A DNA stretch of 64,000 bases from Zobellia uliginosa (GTDB taxonomy: Bacteria; Bacteroidota; Bacteroidia; Flavobacteriales; Flavobacteriaceae): assembly GCF_018860745.1 (NCBI RefSeq), contig NZ_JAHKPY010000015.1, positions 1-64,000 of the forward strand. Reading direction: 5' to 3'. Position 1 is the first letter of the stretch. Every line of letters begins with the position of its first letter. The notes beneath the pieces were generated by a model, which was not told the origin of the DNA, did not search any database, and worked only from the letters and a program-made list of their open reading frames with translations. Shown in pieces: positions 43,945 to 53,799 of the stretch. Made by a program: the position numbers and the translations under genes.

Positions 43945-44187
43945 ATGGAATCTGAGAACAATACACCCAACAACCAACCTAACAATCCGCTTCATGGTGT
44001 AAAACTGACAGACATCTTAGAAAAACTGACAGAAAAATATACTTGGGAAGAATTAGCAGACCGTATTAATATAAATTGTTTTAAAAGCAACCCAACAATA
44101 AAGTCCTCGCTCAAATTTCTGAGACGCACGCCATGGGCCAGAACCAAGGTAGAACAGTTATATTTGAGATCTTTTCATAAAAAATAA
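43945..44187 (+). CDS. VF530 family DNA-binding protein (DUF2132)
   Basis: 80 residues. After a Asn/Pro-rich start comes the whole family core: [34 protein letters not shown] and [20 protein letters not shown]. The Vibrio fischeri/V. parahaemolyticus-type VF530 fold was reported to bind DNA through a SWIRM/HTH-like surface; the cellular role is unknown. It lies 8 bp before trmL, so the two are probably cotranscribed. Confidence 0.9.
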   Translation: MESENNTPNNQPNNPLHGVKLTDILEKLTEKYTWEELADRININCFKSNPTIKSSLKFLRRTPWARTKVEQLYLRSFHKK

Positions 44188-44195
44188 TCAGCGGT

Positions 44196-44648
44196 ATGCC
44201 CTTTAATATTGTACTTGTAGAACCAGAAATCCCCAACAATACCGGAAATATTGGCAGATTGGCACTTGGATCAGGTTCTACTCTACACCTTGTAAAACCT
44301 TTTGGTTTTGAATTAAATGACAAACGCGTAAAACGTGCCGGTCTTGATTACTGGCAACATCTAGACCTTCACATTTATGAGAATCTAGAAGACTTTTTAT
44401 CTCAGCATGGAAACAAAAATCTAGTATTGTTTTCAAGTCATGGAACTAAAGATCATTGGTCCATTCCTTTTGAAGACGGTCAGTTTCTTGTTTTTGGCAA
44501 GGAATCCGTTGGCTTACCCTCTACCCTAGTATCCTCTTATAAAGACCGTTTATATAAAATTCCACTTTACAGTGAACATATCAGGAGCTTAAATCTGGCC
44601 AATGCAGTAGGCATCGCAGTGTATGAAGGTCTAAAGAGCATTCAATAA
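44196..44648 (+). CDS. trmL: tRNA (cytidine/uridine-34 2'-O)-methyltransferase
   Basis: Methylates the ribose of the wobble base in tRNA-Leu isoacceptors with SAM. 150 residues, a minimal SPOUT protein without extra domains. Motifs: PEIPNNTGNIGRLALGSGST, RAGLDYW, VFGKESVGLP and SLNLANAVGIAVYEGL. It is small because TrmL lacks a separate tRNA-binding domain and works as a dimer. Confidence 0.95.
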   Translation: MPFNIVLVEPEIPNNTGNIGRLALGSGSTLHLVKPFGFELNDKRVKRAGLDYWQHLDLHIYENLEDFLSQHGNKNLVLFSSHGTKDHWSIPFEDGQFLVFGKESVGLPSTLVSSYKDRLYKIPLYSEHIRSLNLANAVGIAVYEGLKSIQ

Positions 44649-44767
44649 TAGAGAAAGTTATTTCCACCCACCACGACTATTATTAATCAACTTTAAGTAT
44701 TATCATAGTTAGTGTTAATCAAGAAACCACTAACTTGAAGTATCTCATTGGTATTCAAAAAAATTAA

Positions 44768-45799
<1,032 letters not shown>

Positions 45800-45857
45800 A
45801 ACCTCGGATCCTGCACTCTTTCACTGGTAACTGTTATCCCATAAAAGCACAATTCAT

Positions 45858-45865
45858 TACTTTTG
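45858..45865 (+). promoter_or_regulatory. -7 element TACTTTTG for rpe-ypdA
   Basis: Perfect TAnnTTTG, 26 nt before the rpe ATG. Confidence 0.55.
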
Positions 45866-45891
45866 TATAAATTCTTTTTAACAGAAATAAC

Positions 45892-46572
45892 ATGAGTAAA
45901 ACAAAAATTGCACCATCTCTTCTAGCTGCCGACTTTGGTAACCTACAGCGTGATATCGAAATGGTAAATAACAGCAATGCTGATTGGCACCATATTGACA
46001 TAATGGATGGCGTTTTTGTTCCGAACATATCCTATGGAATGCCTGTGGTAAAGACTATTGCCCAACATGCAACAAAGCCCTTAGATGTGCATTTGATGAT
46101 TGTAGATCCTGACCGCTATATCAAAACTTTCGCGGAGTTAGGTGCAACATACCTTACGGTTCACTATGAAGCTTGTACTCATTTACACCGTACCATTCAG
46201 GCCATTAAAGCAGAAGGTATGAAAGCTGGCGTGGCCTTGAACCCGCACACAAATGTAAACTTGCTCAAAAATGTTATAAAAGATCTGGACCTTGTTCTTA
46301 TCATGAGTGTCAATCCTGGATTTGGAGGACAAAGCTTTATAGAGAATACATATGAAAAAGTTCACAACGTTAAAGAACTTATCAAAGAGTCTGACTCTTC
46401 CGCTTTAATTGAAGTAGATGGTGGCGTAAATGCAAAAAATGCCAAAGCCCTGATAAAAGCCGGAGCCGATATTCTTGTGGCGGGTAGTTTTATTTTTAAG
46501 ACCGAAGACCCAACAAAAACCATTGAGGAACTCAAAAAATCTACAGACAGATGGAGCATTTTCGAGTTGTAA
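45892..46572 (+). CDS. rpe: Ribulose-phosphate 3-epimerase
   Basis: Interconverts ribulose 5-phosphate and xylulose 5-phosphate in the pentose phosphate pathway. 226 residues, TIM barrel. Metal and catalytic residues are in SLLAADFGNLQRDI, WHHIDIMDGVFVPN, DVHLMI, MSVNPGFGGQSF and VDGGVNAKNA. The C-terminus overlaps the start of ypdA by 22 bp. The overlap, on the same strand but in another frame, suggests coupled translation. Confidence 0.96.
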   Translation: MSKTKIAPSLLAADFGNLQRDIEMVNNSNADWHHIDIMDGVFVPNISYGMPVVKTIAQHATKPLDVHLMIVDPDRYIKTFAELGATYLTVHYEACTHLHRTIQAIKAEGMKAGVALNPHTNVNLLKNVIKDLDLVLIMSVNPGFGGQSFIENTYEKVHNVKELIKESDSSALIEVDGGVNAKNAKALIKAGADILVAGSFIFKTEDPTKTIEELKKSTDRWSIFEL

Positions 46573-47531
46573 TTATTGGCGGTGGACCAATAGGTATAGC
46601 ATGTGGCCTAGAAGCCCAAAAAAAAGGATTGAGTTACGTGATCCTGGAAAAAGGACCCATAGTAAATTCACTGTTCAACTACCCACAGAACATGCAATTT
46701 TTTTCATCTTCCGAAAAATTGGAAATTGATGATATCCCCTTTATAAGCACCGAGGCAAAACCAAAAAGAAACGAGGCTCTAGAATATTACCGAAGAATCG
46801 TTACTTCAAATAAACTGAACATTAAACTTTTTGAAAAAGTAAATAAGGTTGACAAAATCGAAAATGGTTTTTCCATTGTGTCTTCAAAGGGTAATTATAC
46901 GGCAGACAAAGTAATTGTATCTACCGGTTTTTATGACCTACCTAATAAACTGAAAATTCCAGGAGAAGATCTTCCTAAAATTGCCCATTATTATGACGAC
47001 CCTCATTTTTATGCCAATCAGAAACTGGCAGTAGTAGGCGCAAGTAATTCTGCTATTGATGCTGCTTTGGAGTGTTACCGAAAAGGTGCAGAGGTCACCT
47101 TAATTATAAGGGGTAGTGAAGTTGGGCCTCGGGTAAAATATTGGGTTAGGCCTGATATCATTAATAGAATTGAAGAAGGCAGTATAAAAGTCTTTTACAA
47201 TTCCAAATTGAAAGAGGTACGCCAAAGCGGAATTATATTAGATACACCAGAAGGGACCGTTACCCTAGAAAACGACTTTGTTCTAGCTTTGACAGGATAC
47301 ATGCCCAATTTTGAATTCTTGACCAACATGGGAGTTCAGCTTTCTGACGATGAGAAAAAACTACCACAATACAATCCCGAAACTATGGAAACCAACGTAG
47401 CGGGAATTTACTTGGCAGGCGTTATATGCGGTGGTATGGAAACCCACAAATGGTTCATAGAGAACTCTAGAGTACACGCCAAAATAATTATCTCCTCTAT
47501 TCTAAACGAAGAAGAAATCAGTACAATTTAA
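46551..47531 (+). CDS. ypdA: YpdA-type bacillithiol disulfide reductase
   Basis: Flavin- and NADPH-dependent reductase proposed to reduce oxidised bacillithiol. 326 residues. FAD site VVIIGGGPIGIACGLEA; NADPH site AVVGASNSAIDAAL; the redox-active thioredoxin-reductase CxxC is absent, as expected for YpdA. PQNMQFFSSSEKLEI and GVICGGMETHKWFIENSR are typical. The start (ATGGAGCAT) lies within the rpe 3' end. A bacillithiol-making genome is implied, but the bsh genes are not in this window. Confidence 0.9.
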   Translation: MEHFRVVIIGGGPIGIACGLEAQKKGLSYVILEKGPIVNSLFNYPQNMQFFSSSEKLEIDDIPFISTEAKPKRNEALEYYRRIVTSNKLNIKLFEKVNKVDKIENGFSIVSSKGNYTADKVIVSTGFYDLPNKLKIPGEDLPKIAHYYDDPHFYANQKLAVVGASNSAIDAALECYRKGAEVTLIIRGSEVGPRVKYWVRPDIINRIEEGSIKVFYNSKLKEVRQSGIILDTPEGTVTLENDFVLALTGYMPNFEFLTNMGVQLSDDEKKLPQYNPETMETNVAGIYLAGVICGGMETHKWFIENSRVHAKIIISSILNEEEISTI

Positions 47532-47539
47532 AATTAAGG

Positions 47540-47568
47540 TACCCCCTGTTTTCAGGGGGTATTATTTC
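47540..47568 (+). terminator. Terminator after ypdA
   Basis: A 9-bp GC-rich stem taccccctg (47540-47548) / cagggggta (47553-47561), loop tttt, followed by the moderate T-rich ttatttc. Confidence 0.6.
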
Positions 47569-47633
47569 ACTGTTCCAGGTATTCTACACAGCCGTGCAAT
47601 GCATGAAATTTGTATCAATAAAGAACCTGAACA

Positions 47634-48128
47634 ATGAAATACATCTATCCTAAAATTTTACTCGCCTGTCTTATACTAGCCATATATTGCAATAATAAGC
47701 CCGGTAGGAACAAAAGCCCATTCATTTCAGATCAAACCAACCAATACACCCTATTGGTGCAACGTGGGGCTTTTCATTTTGATTCTTTTGAAATTAAAAA
47801 GAACAAAATATCTCACATACCTGGTATTTCCTCAAATTTTGAAACCTCTACGTATAAAGAAAACAGCCGATCTGTTTTAGATAGTCTACAGATTTTAGGA
47901 TTCTTCAAAAAAATTGAGGCCAACGGTTTTTGGAATCTTAAAACCCGTTATGGCACGGAAATATCCTGTAACAGTCAACTAATCGTTACGTTAACGATGA
48001 ATGGAAAATCTAAAACCGTAATTTGCGATGATTACCAAAGAGATTGCCCTGAGCTTATAAAATACATAGAGCAAAAAGTTATTGAATTGGAAGGAAACGA
48101 TTTAAAACGAATATACTTACCAGGATAA
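47634..48128 (+). CDS. Small lipoprotein of unknown function
   Basis: 164 residues. MKYIYPKILLACLILAIYCNNK is a lipoprotein-type signal, although the residues before the Cys (IYC) are an imperfect lipobox. The mature part (QYTLLVQRGAFHFDSFEI, TYKENSRSVLDSLQ, KKIEANGFWNLKTRYGTE) has paired Cys residues near its end (ISCNS, VICDDYQRDCP). I do not recognise the family. It stands 53 bp before the histidine kinase gene on the same strand and might be part of its signalling unit. Confidence 0.6.
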   Translation: MKYIYPKILLACLILAIYCNNKPGRNKSPFISDQTNQYTLLVQRGAFHFDSFEIKKNKISHIPGISSNFETSTYKENSRSVLDSLQILGFFKKIEANGFWNLKTRYGTEISCNSQLIVTLTMNGKSKTVICDDYQRDCPELIKYIEQKVIELEGNDLKRIYLPG

Positions 48129-48180
48129 AACCAAACCACTGAAAACAAATTATAAAATACATATCACTTCTATATTTCGC

Positions 48181-50124
48181 TTGTACCATCTTATTAGATT
48201 AGGCATATTATTATGCCTTTCAAATCTACAAGCTCAAGAGACAGGCAAAGGTTTGCCAAATGAAGAAAGCCCACGTATCACCTTTTCTACAATCCCTAAT
48301 GCAAGGGAAGAGTCATTAGCACCTTATTATGAAGCATTGAAAAATGCGGAATATGGCAGCCAGCGGTTTTCTGTTTTTGAACAATTGGTGGAACAACATA
48401 TTAAAAAAGGGAATACAGATTCCATTTTACACTACGGAAATCTATATATAAAAGAACTGGGAAATTGGAAAAAACCCGATTCCTTAAAAACCTCGTACTA
48501 TACCAAAGCAAATTATTTTCTGGGTATTGGAAGTCATTTTAACGGGCTTTTGAACAACTCCATCCAATGGCATATCAAAGGTCTGCAAGATGCAGAAAGT
48601 GTAAATTCAGATGAATACACATATAAAAATCAAATAGGCCTAGCCCATAACTACATCCTAAAATCAGAGAGTGATAAAGCCCTAGATATTTTGGTAAAAG
48701 CCACAAAAGATTTTGGAGTAGAATTTACCGGACAAGCTATACAAGCCCATATTTTGATGGGTAACGCTTATTTGTACAAAAAAGAATACCTCCTTGCCAA
48801 GAATGAATTTGACGAGGCATTGCGTATGTCCATAGATTTTAAAGATTTAGAAAAAGAGCTAACTGCAAAACTAGAACTTGCCAAACTCGCCGAAGCACAA
48901 GAACAATACGACCTAGCTTTTGAGAATTATGAAGCCATTAGAAACGAAGCTCTTTCTAACGGATTTACCGCCATTTATTTTGAAGGTTCTCTATTGTTGG
49001 GCAGATTGTACTATAAGGAAGAAATGTATGAAACGGCCAATATAGCACTGAGTATGGCCTATATAAACGCTATTGACCGTGAAAATTTACTGTTCCAAAG
49101 AGAGGCATTGAGTATACAGTCCAAAAGTTTTTCCGAGTTAGAGGATTATAAAAATGCCTACGCCATAATGACCCAATTGTTTAGGGTTAATAATCAAATT
49201 AACACCAAACAGCAAAGCGAAATCATAAAAGAACTCGAAATTCAATATGAGACTTTAAAAAAAGAAAAAGCTATTTCCAGCCTAGAGGAAGATCAACTCA
49301 TCAAGGCTGCGGAACTTGAAAGACAAAAGACCATTAAAAATGCATTTTTGATCGGTTTCCTAGTAATTCTTATACCCATAATTGCCCTACTCTATGTCTA
49401 TTATCAAAAAATACAGACACAAAGTAAACTGAACAAACAGCAACACATAATAAACGAACAGAAAGTTGCCGCACTAAAACAAGAGCAAGAGCTCAACCTT
49501 ATAAAAGCATCTATTGCAGGACAGGATGAAGAACGAAAAAGAATTGCCCAAGAATTACATGACAGCATAGGTGGAAACTTAGCAGGAATTAAGCTGCAGG
49601 TATCCAATATGACACATGATTTTACGAAGTGGAAAGAAATCAACAGTCAGTTAGATGAAACTTACCAATTGGTTCGCGATATATCTCACACACTTATTCC
49701 CAAGAAATTTAGACAAAATGCTTTTTCTGATTTGATTAGGGAATATATTGCATCTATTTCACGAAGTGGAAAATTAAATATTGGTTTCCATCCGCATCCA
49801 GAAATTGAAATCAATGCTTTGGACGAAAAAATTCAGATAGAAATTTACAAGATTGTTCAAGAGCTGATGACCAATACAGTTAAACATGCTCAAGCAAGTA
49901 CTATAGACATCCATTTAAACTTACTAAACAAGGAGTTATCTCTTCTTTTTGAAGATAATGGCAAAGGGTTTGATACAGCCAAGATAAAGGAAGGCATTGG
50001 TTTTGAAAATATCCGTAGTAGAATCAATCAATTAAATGGTTCACTACATATTGACTCTTCTAAAAATAGGGGCACGGTAATTTCTATAACCGTTCCTTTA
50101 AAAAATACATCATATGAAATATAA
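48181..50124 (+). CDS. TPR-containing sensor histidine kinase (HisKA_3 type)
   Basis: 647 residues with a TTG start (48181); no ATG precedes the signal peptide MYHLIRLGILLCLSNLQAQ. A periplasmic helical region of TPR type (about 95-330) is followed by a single membrane helix (about 388-408), a coiled coil, and then HisKA_3 with RKRIAQELHDSIGGNL, phospho-acceptor His460. HATPase_c has VQELMTNTVKHAQAS (N box), FEDNGKGFDT (G1) and IGFENIRSRINQLNGS (G2). It signals to the adjacent NarL-type regulator, which it overlaps by 11 bp. The stimulus is unknown; TPR sensors of this type are common in Bacteroidota. Confidence 0.9.
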   Translation: MYHLIRLGILLCLSNLQAQETGKGLPNEESPRITFSTIPNAREESLAPYYEALKNAEYGSQRFSVFEQLVEQHIKKGNTDSILHYGNLYIKELGNWKKPDSLKTSYYTKANYFLGIGSHFNGLLNNSIQWHIKGLQDAESVNSDEYTYKNQIGLAHNYILKSESDKALDILVKATKDFGVEFTGQAIQAHILMGNAYLYKKEYLLAKNEFDEALRMSIDFKDLEKELTAKLELAKLAEAQEQYDLAFENYEAIRNEALSNGFTAIYFEGSLLLGRLYYKEEMYETANIALSMAYINAIDRENLLFQREALSIQSKSFSELEDYKNAYAIMTQLFRVNNQINTKQQSEIIKELEIQYETLKKEKAISSLEEDQLIKAAELERQKTIKNAFLIGFLVILIPIIALLYVYYQKIQTQSKLNKQQHIINEQKVAALKQEQELNLIKASIAGQDEERKRIAQELHDSIGGNLAGIKLQVSNMTHDFTKWKEINSQLDETYQLVRDISHTLIPKKFRQNAFSDLIREYIASISRSGKLNIGFHPHPEIEINALDEKIQIEIYKIVQELMTNTVKHAQASTIDIHLNLLNKELSLLFEDNGKGFDTAKIKEGIGFENIRSRINQLNGSLHIDSSKNRGTVISITVPLKNTSYEI

Positions 50125-50758
50125 CCTTATCATAGCAGATGATCATAAAATGTTCATTGACGGCCTCTTGAGCATCTTGAATGATGCGCCTGAATTTTCG
50201 GTTTCCACTACCGCAAAAAATGGGGCACAGGTCATAAAATATTTAGATATTAATGGTGCTAACGAACTACACCTGCTCATTACCGACCTCAGCATGCCCG
50301 AAATGGATGGCATTGACCTGAACCGTATTGTAAAAGAAAAATATCCTACCCTTAAAACATTAGTGGTAAGTATGCATATTGATGGGGGAATGATCGAGAA
50401 ACTCATTCAAAACAATGTGGATGGTTATGTACCAAAAAATGCTGAAAAGGAGGAACTTCTAACAGCTATGCGAACTATAGTAAATGGCAAGAAGTATTTT
50501 TCACAAGAGATCAAACGCGCCTATACGGATGCTATGTTCGAAAACAAAAAACAGGAGGAGATTCATCTAACCGATCGTGAAAAAGAGGTGCTAAAATTAA
50601 TTGCAGACGAGTACACTACACAGGAAATTGCAGACGAACTTTTTCTGAGTAAGCATACTATAGAAAGCTATCGCAAGAACCTCATTTCTAAATTACAGGT
50701 AAAAAACTTAGCTGGTCTTACCAAGCACGCTATAAAAATAGGACTTCTGGACTCGTAA
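50114..50758 (+). CDS. NarL/FixJ family response regulator
   Basis: 214 residues. The receiver domain (1-125) has the acidic pair in IIADDHKMF, the phospho-acceptor Asp58 in LLITDLSMPEMDG, and the conserved Lys in GYVPKNAEKEELL. A LuxR-type HTH (about 147-210) reads LTDREKEVLKLIADEYTTQE and LFLSKHTIESYRKNL. Translational coupling to the kinase (11-bp overlap) makes this a cognate pair. Its stop abuts the stop of the convergent gene with no spacer. Target genes are not evident. Confidence 0.94.
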   Translation: MKYNLIIADDHKMFIDGLLSILNDAPEFSVSTTAKNGAQVIKYLDINGANELHLLITDLSMPEMDGIDLNRIVKEKYPTLKTLVVSMHIDGGMIEKLIQNNVDGYVPKNAEKEELLTAMRTIVNGKKYFSQEIKRAYTDAMFENKKQEEIHLTDREKEVLKLIADEYTTQEIADELFLSKHTIESYRKNLISKLQVKNLAGLTKHAIKIGLLDS

Positions 50759-51268
50759 TTAAACGAAAATCAAAATCAATGTAAGTACTAATCCGCCTAA
50801 AGCAAAATAGAGCCCTTTTTTGAAAATGGGAGCACTTGGTCTGAACATCCAAAATGCGGATATTACAAAAAACAGCAGTGAGGCCCCAAAGAAAATATTC
50901 AAAAAGAACAAAGGTTGACTAGAAGTTGCTTTGTGTATTTTGGCCATCTTACCTAGAACAAAAGGTAGCTCTTTTTTGGTAAATGAGGCAATACCGGTTT
51001 TGCTATCGTAGGAACCACCCTCAAAATGAACGATACCTCCTTCTTCCTTCTCTACCTTAAAGTGCTTGATTTTAAGAACCTTCCCCACATCTTCGCCTTT
51101 AAGGCTTGGCTTTATAGTTTTTTCTACCGCCACTTCTTTTTTAAGAAAATCAGTGTCTCTAAAAATCAAAATAATACCGCTTATTGCATACATGGCCATT
51201 ATACCTGCCAAGAAAAAGCCCAAATACCTGTGATAGGTACGCATTTTTTCTTCTGTCTTTCTTCCCAT
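50759..51268 (-). CDS. PepSY-associated-type membrane protein
   Basis: 169 residues. One helix (about 12-33) in RTYHRYLGFFLAGIMAMYAI, a periplasmic region of about 80 residues (PepSY-like, with IVHFEGGSYDSKTGIASF), and two C-terminal helices (about 117-137, 150-168). The RxxHRxLG motif near the first helix is typical of PepSY-TM proteins that accompany TonB receptors and iron/metal uptake. It lies 20 bp downstream of the TonB-dependent receptor gene on the same strand, and I infer a shared role in metal or siderophore handling. Confidence 0.7.
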   Translation of the reverse strand: MGRKTEEKMRTYHRYLGFFLAGIMAMYAISGIILIFRDTDFLKKEVAVEKTIKPSLKGEDVGKVLKIKHFKVEKEEGGIVHFEGGSYDSKTGIASFTKKELPFVLGKMAKIHKATSSQPLFFLNIFFGASLLFFVISAFWMFRPSAPIFKKGLYFALGGLVLTLILIFV

Positions 51269-51288
51269 TTTCTGATTGGTTTGTGGGG

Positions 51289-53667
51289 TTATCTTCTTCT
51301 ACCTGAATATTCCATGGCTTCTCCTTTACCAAAACCATAACTAAAGCCAAAAGTAATAAACCTACCACGTTGTCTCCGACTATAAGTAGAAAAAGTTTCT
51401 TGTATAGTTTCCGTTTCGTTTACTCGTGAGGCAAATACATCTCTTACACTAAGATTAACGACCCCTTTGCCTTTTAAAATTTTCTTGCGCGCACCAAGAT
51501 CCAAAAATAAGTTATCACTGGTATTACCTTGTACGGTTTCATAACTGCTCTGGTAATTTCCTGTAGTTTCAAAATCAATATCTGCCGGTAATTTAATTTT
51601 TGCCATAAGCTTGCCTGACCATCTATCGGCATTAAAATCGAACACTTGAGAACCTAGACTTCCATCTCTAACAAATCTGTTATAGTTTATATCTGTAGTT
51701 GCAGTAAACCATTTAGCCGGACTATATTTTCCATTAAACTCAACGCCAGTAGCTTTATTCGTTCCAATATTTTCTGGTTTGCTAATATTCACATCTCCCT
51801 CTAATGTATTAATGGACTCAATTACTTCTGTAGTATACCGGTGATAAACGCTAAAATTAAGCGATGCTTTTCCCATGATATAAATGCTAGTAACCTCATA
51901 AGAATCGGTAAATTCCGGTTGCAATTCCGGGTTGCCCTGGCGAATGTTAAAATTATTTCTAATATTGAAAAACGGATTCAAATCCCATAAATCCGGACGA
52001 TACACTCTTCGTGAATATCCTGCCTGAATAGACATTTTATCATTAAATTTATAAGAAGTATGGGCGCTTGGAAAAAGGTTAGTATATTTCTGTTCATTCT
52101 TCTCATTGGTATTTTTCAACAATGTATTAAGGTTAGTCTGCTCAGCACGCACTCCAGCTTTTACGCCCCATTTACCACTTTCATAAGCGCCTGTTCCGTA
52201 AAATGCCAAAACTTTTTGGTCATACTCAAATACGTTGGTCAAATTTGGGTTGGAAACGTAAACCTCATTCTCTAAATCATCAACCTCATAATCATTACTT
52301 ACATCATTCATTACATATTGGCCTCCAGCTTCCATGGTCCATTCCTCACTAAAAGGTCTTGTATAATCTAACTTAAAGGTATATTCAGCTTCCTGAAACT
52401 CGGTCCGTGTACGTTGCATTGCATCTTGATCTTCTCCCGAAATGGTCAAATCCTCAAAATCGGAAGACTGGTCTTTTCCAAAAAAATTACCCAATGCACT
52501 AAACAAAAGGTCATGGTCTTCATGATCTTTAAAATCGCTTTTATACTGAAGTTCATATTGATATTTAGGATTTGTTGCTTCCGTAGTTTCGGAACGTTCC
52601 CATTCGGAAACCAATTGATTATCCGCATCTCTTGATTCATAAATAGTTTGTGAAGGCTGGTCCTCTATTTCATAGGCGAAGTTCCCTGAAAGGGTCAACA
52701 CATTATTCTCATTAATGTAATAATCCGTTCCCAAAATGATATTATAGAACTCTTCGTTTCTATACTCCTTGCCTTTCGAAAAAATTGAAGTGCCGCTAGT
52801 CAGGTTTCGGTTAATGTTCTCTCTATCATCCGGCAATTCTCTATATCCCGCTCCTAACTGGCTAAAAAGATTGAAGCGCTCTGTACGGCGATTCAAACTC
52901 AGACCAAAACTATGATTATCCGGAGACCCCGTATTTAAGCTAATAGAGCCATTAAAACCTTCTCGTTCTTCTTTTTTTATGACGATATTGATGATTCCCG
53001 AAGTACCCTCCGCATCATATTTAGCAGAAGGATTCGTAATAACTTCCACTCGTTCAATCATATCTGAAGTAATCGTACCCAACGCATTTCCACCTTCTCC
53101 CGTAAGAATGGACGGTTTCCCGTTTATCAATACCTGCACCCCTTGACTGCCACGTAGGCTAATTTGCCCTTCTATGTTTACATTTACAGAAGGCACATTG
53201 TTCAATACTTCCAGTGCACTTGCTCCTGTACTACTAATATCTTTGCCCACATTAAATACGCGCTTATCTAATTTAAACTGGGTCCTTGAAACTTCGCCTT
53301 CAACAACAACTTCAGAAAGCTGTTGAGCATCTGCTTCCAAAACTATTTTTTTTAAGTTTATCTTCCCGTTTGCGGGCACGAGATTATCAAATCTTTTTTT
53401 CTCAAAACCAATAAAACTAATTTCAACGAAGAAGTCCTGAGCATCTGTTTTTAAACTGAAGGTACCATCATCTAAAGTAGTAGTTCCGGTAATTCCTTTT
53501 TGCGAAGTTTTATCTCCTACCAATACGGTTGCAAATGCAACTGGCTGCCCACCAGATTCTATAACCGTACCGGTAATCTCTATTTCGCCATTTTGAGCAT
53601 GAGCTATATTCCCAAGGAATACAACAAAAAGAAGGGTGAAAAAAGTAACTATGTGTCTTAATTGCAT
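51289..53667 (-). CDS. TonB-dependent outer membrane receptor (carboxypeptidase-regulatory-like type)
   Basis: 792 residues from the ATG at 53667, which begins MQLRHIVTFFTLLFVVFLG, a signal peptide. An upstream in-frame extension to 53709 would put 14 extra residues before it and is rejected. A CarboxypepD_reg-like domain (about 25-110: ITGTVIESGGQPVAFATVLV) precedes the plug (VLNNVPSVNVNIEGQISLRG and VQVLINGKPSILTG) and an outer-membrane beta-barrel (OMP_b-brl_3 type) with YSRRVYRPDLWDLNPFFN. It imports an unknown ligand. The TonB box is not clear. The neighbouring zinc-type ATPase and PepSY protein suggest a metal or metal chelate. Confidence 0.88.
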   Translation of the reverse strand: MQLRHIVTFFTLLFVVFLGNIAHAQNGEIEITGTVIESGGQPVAFATVLVGDKTSQKGITGTTTLDDGTFSLKTDAQDFFVEISFIGFEKKRFDNLVPANGKINLKKIVLEADAQQLSEVVVEGEVSRTQFKLDKRVFNVGKDISSTGASALEVLNNVPSVNVNIEGQISLRGSQGVQVLINGKPSILTGEGGNALGTITSDMIERVEVITNPSAKYDAEGTSGIINIVIKKEEREGFNGSISLNTGSPDNHSFGLSLNRRTERFNLFSQLGAGYRELPDDRENINRNLTSGTSIFSKGKEYRNEEFYNIILGTDYYINENNVLTLSGNFAYEIEDQPSQTIYESRDADNQLVSEWERSETTEATNPKYQYELQYKSDFKDHEDHDLLFSALGNFFGKDQSSDFEDLTISGEDQDAMQRTRTEFQEAEYTFKLDYTRPFSEEWTMEAGGQYVMNDVSNDYEVDDLENEVYVSNPNLTNVFEYDQKVLAFYGTGAYESGKWGVKAGVRAEQTNLNTLLKNTNEKNEQKYTNLFPSAHTSYKFNDKMSIQAGYSRRVYRPDLWDLNPFFNIRNNFNIRQGNPELQPEFTDSYEVTSIYIMGKASLNFSVYHRYTTEVIESINTLEGDVNISKPENIGTNKATGVEFNGKYSPAKWFTATTDINYNRFVRDGSLGSQVFDFNADRWSGKLMAKIKLPADIDFETTGNYQSSYETVQGNTSDNLFLDLGARKKILKGKGVVNLSVRDVFASRVNETETIQETFSTYSRRQRGRFITFGFSYGFGKGEAMEYSGRRR

Positions 53668-53799
53668 GGTAAAGGCTGTTTGGAAGATAAAAATGCATAA
53701 AAAAAGCATCCATCAGAACTCAATAACACCAATTTAACAATTTTAACTTAGTTATTTGACCCTGATAATTTCAGCGGTTAGCAAGAATTTTAAAAATCC

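Noticed and set aside
53668-53709. 14-residue N-terminal extension of the TonB receptor.
   Set aside because: It would place extra residues before a perfect signal peptide starting MQLRHIVTFF; the ATG at 53667 is the better start.
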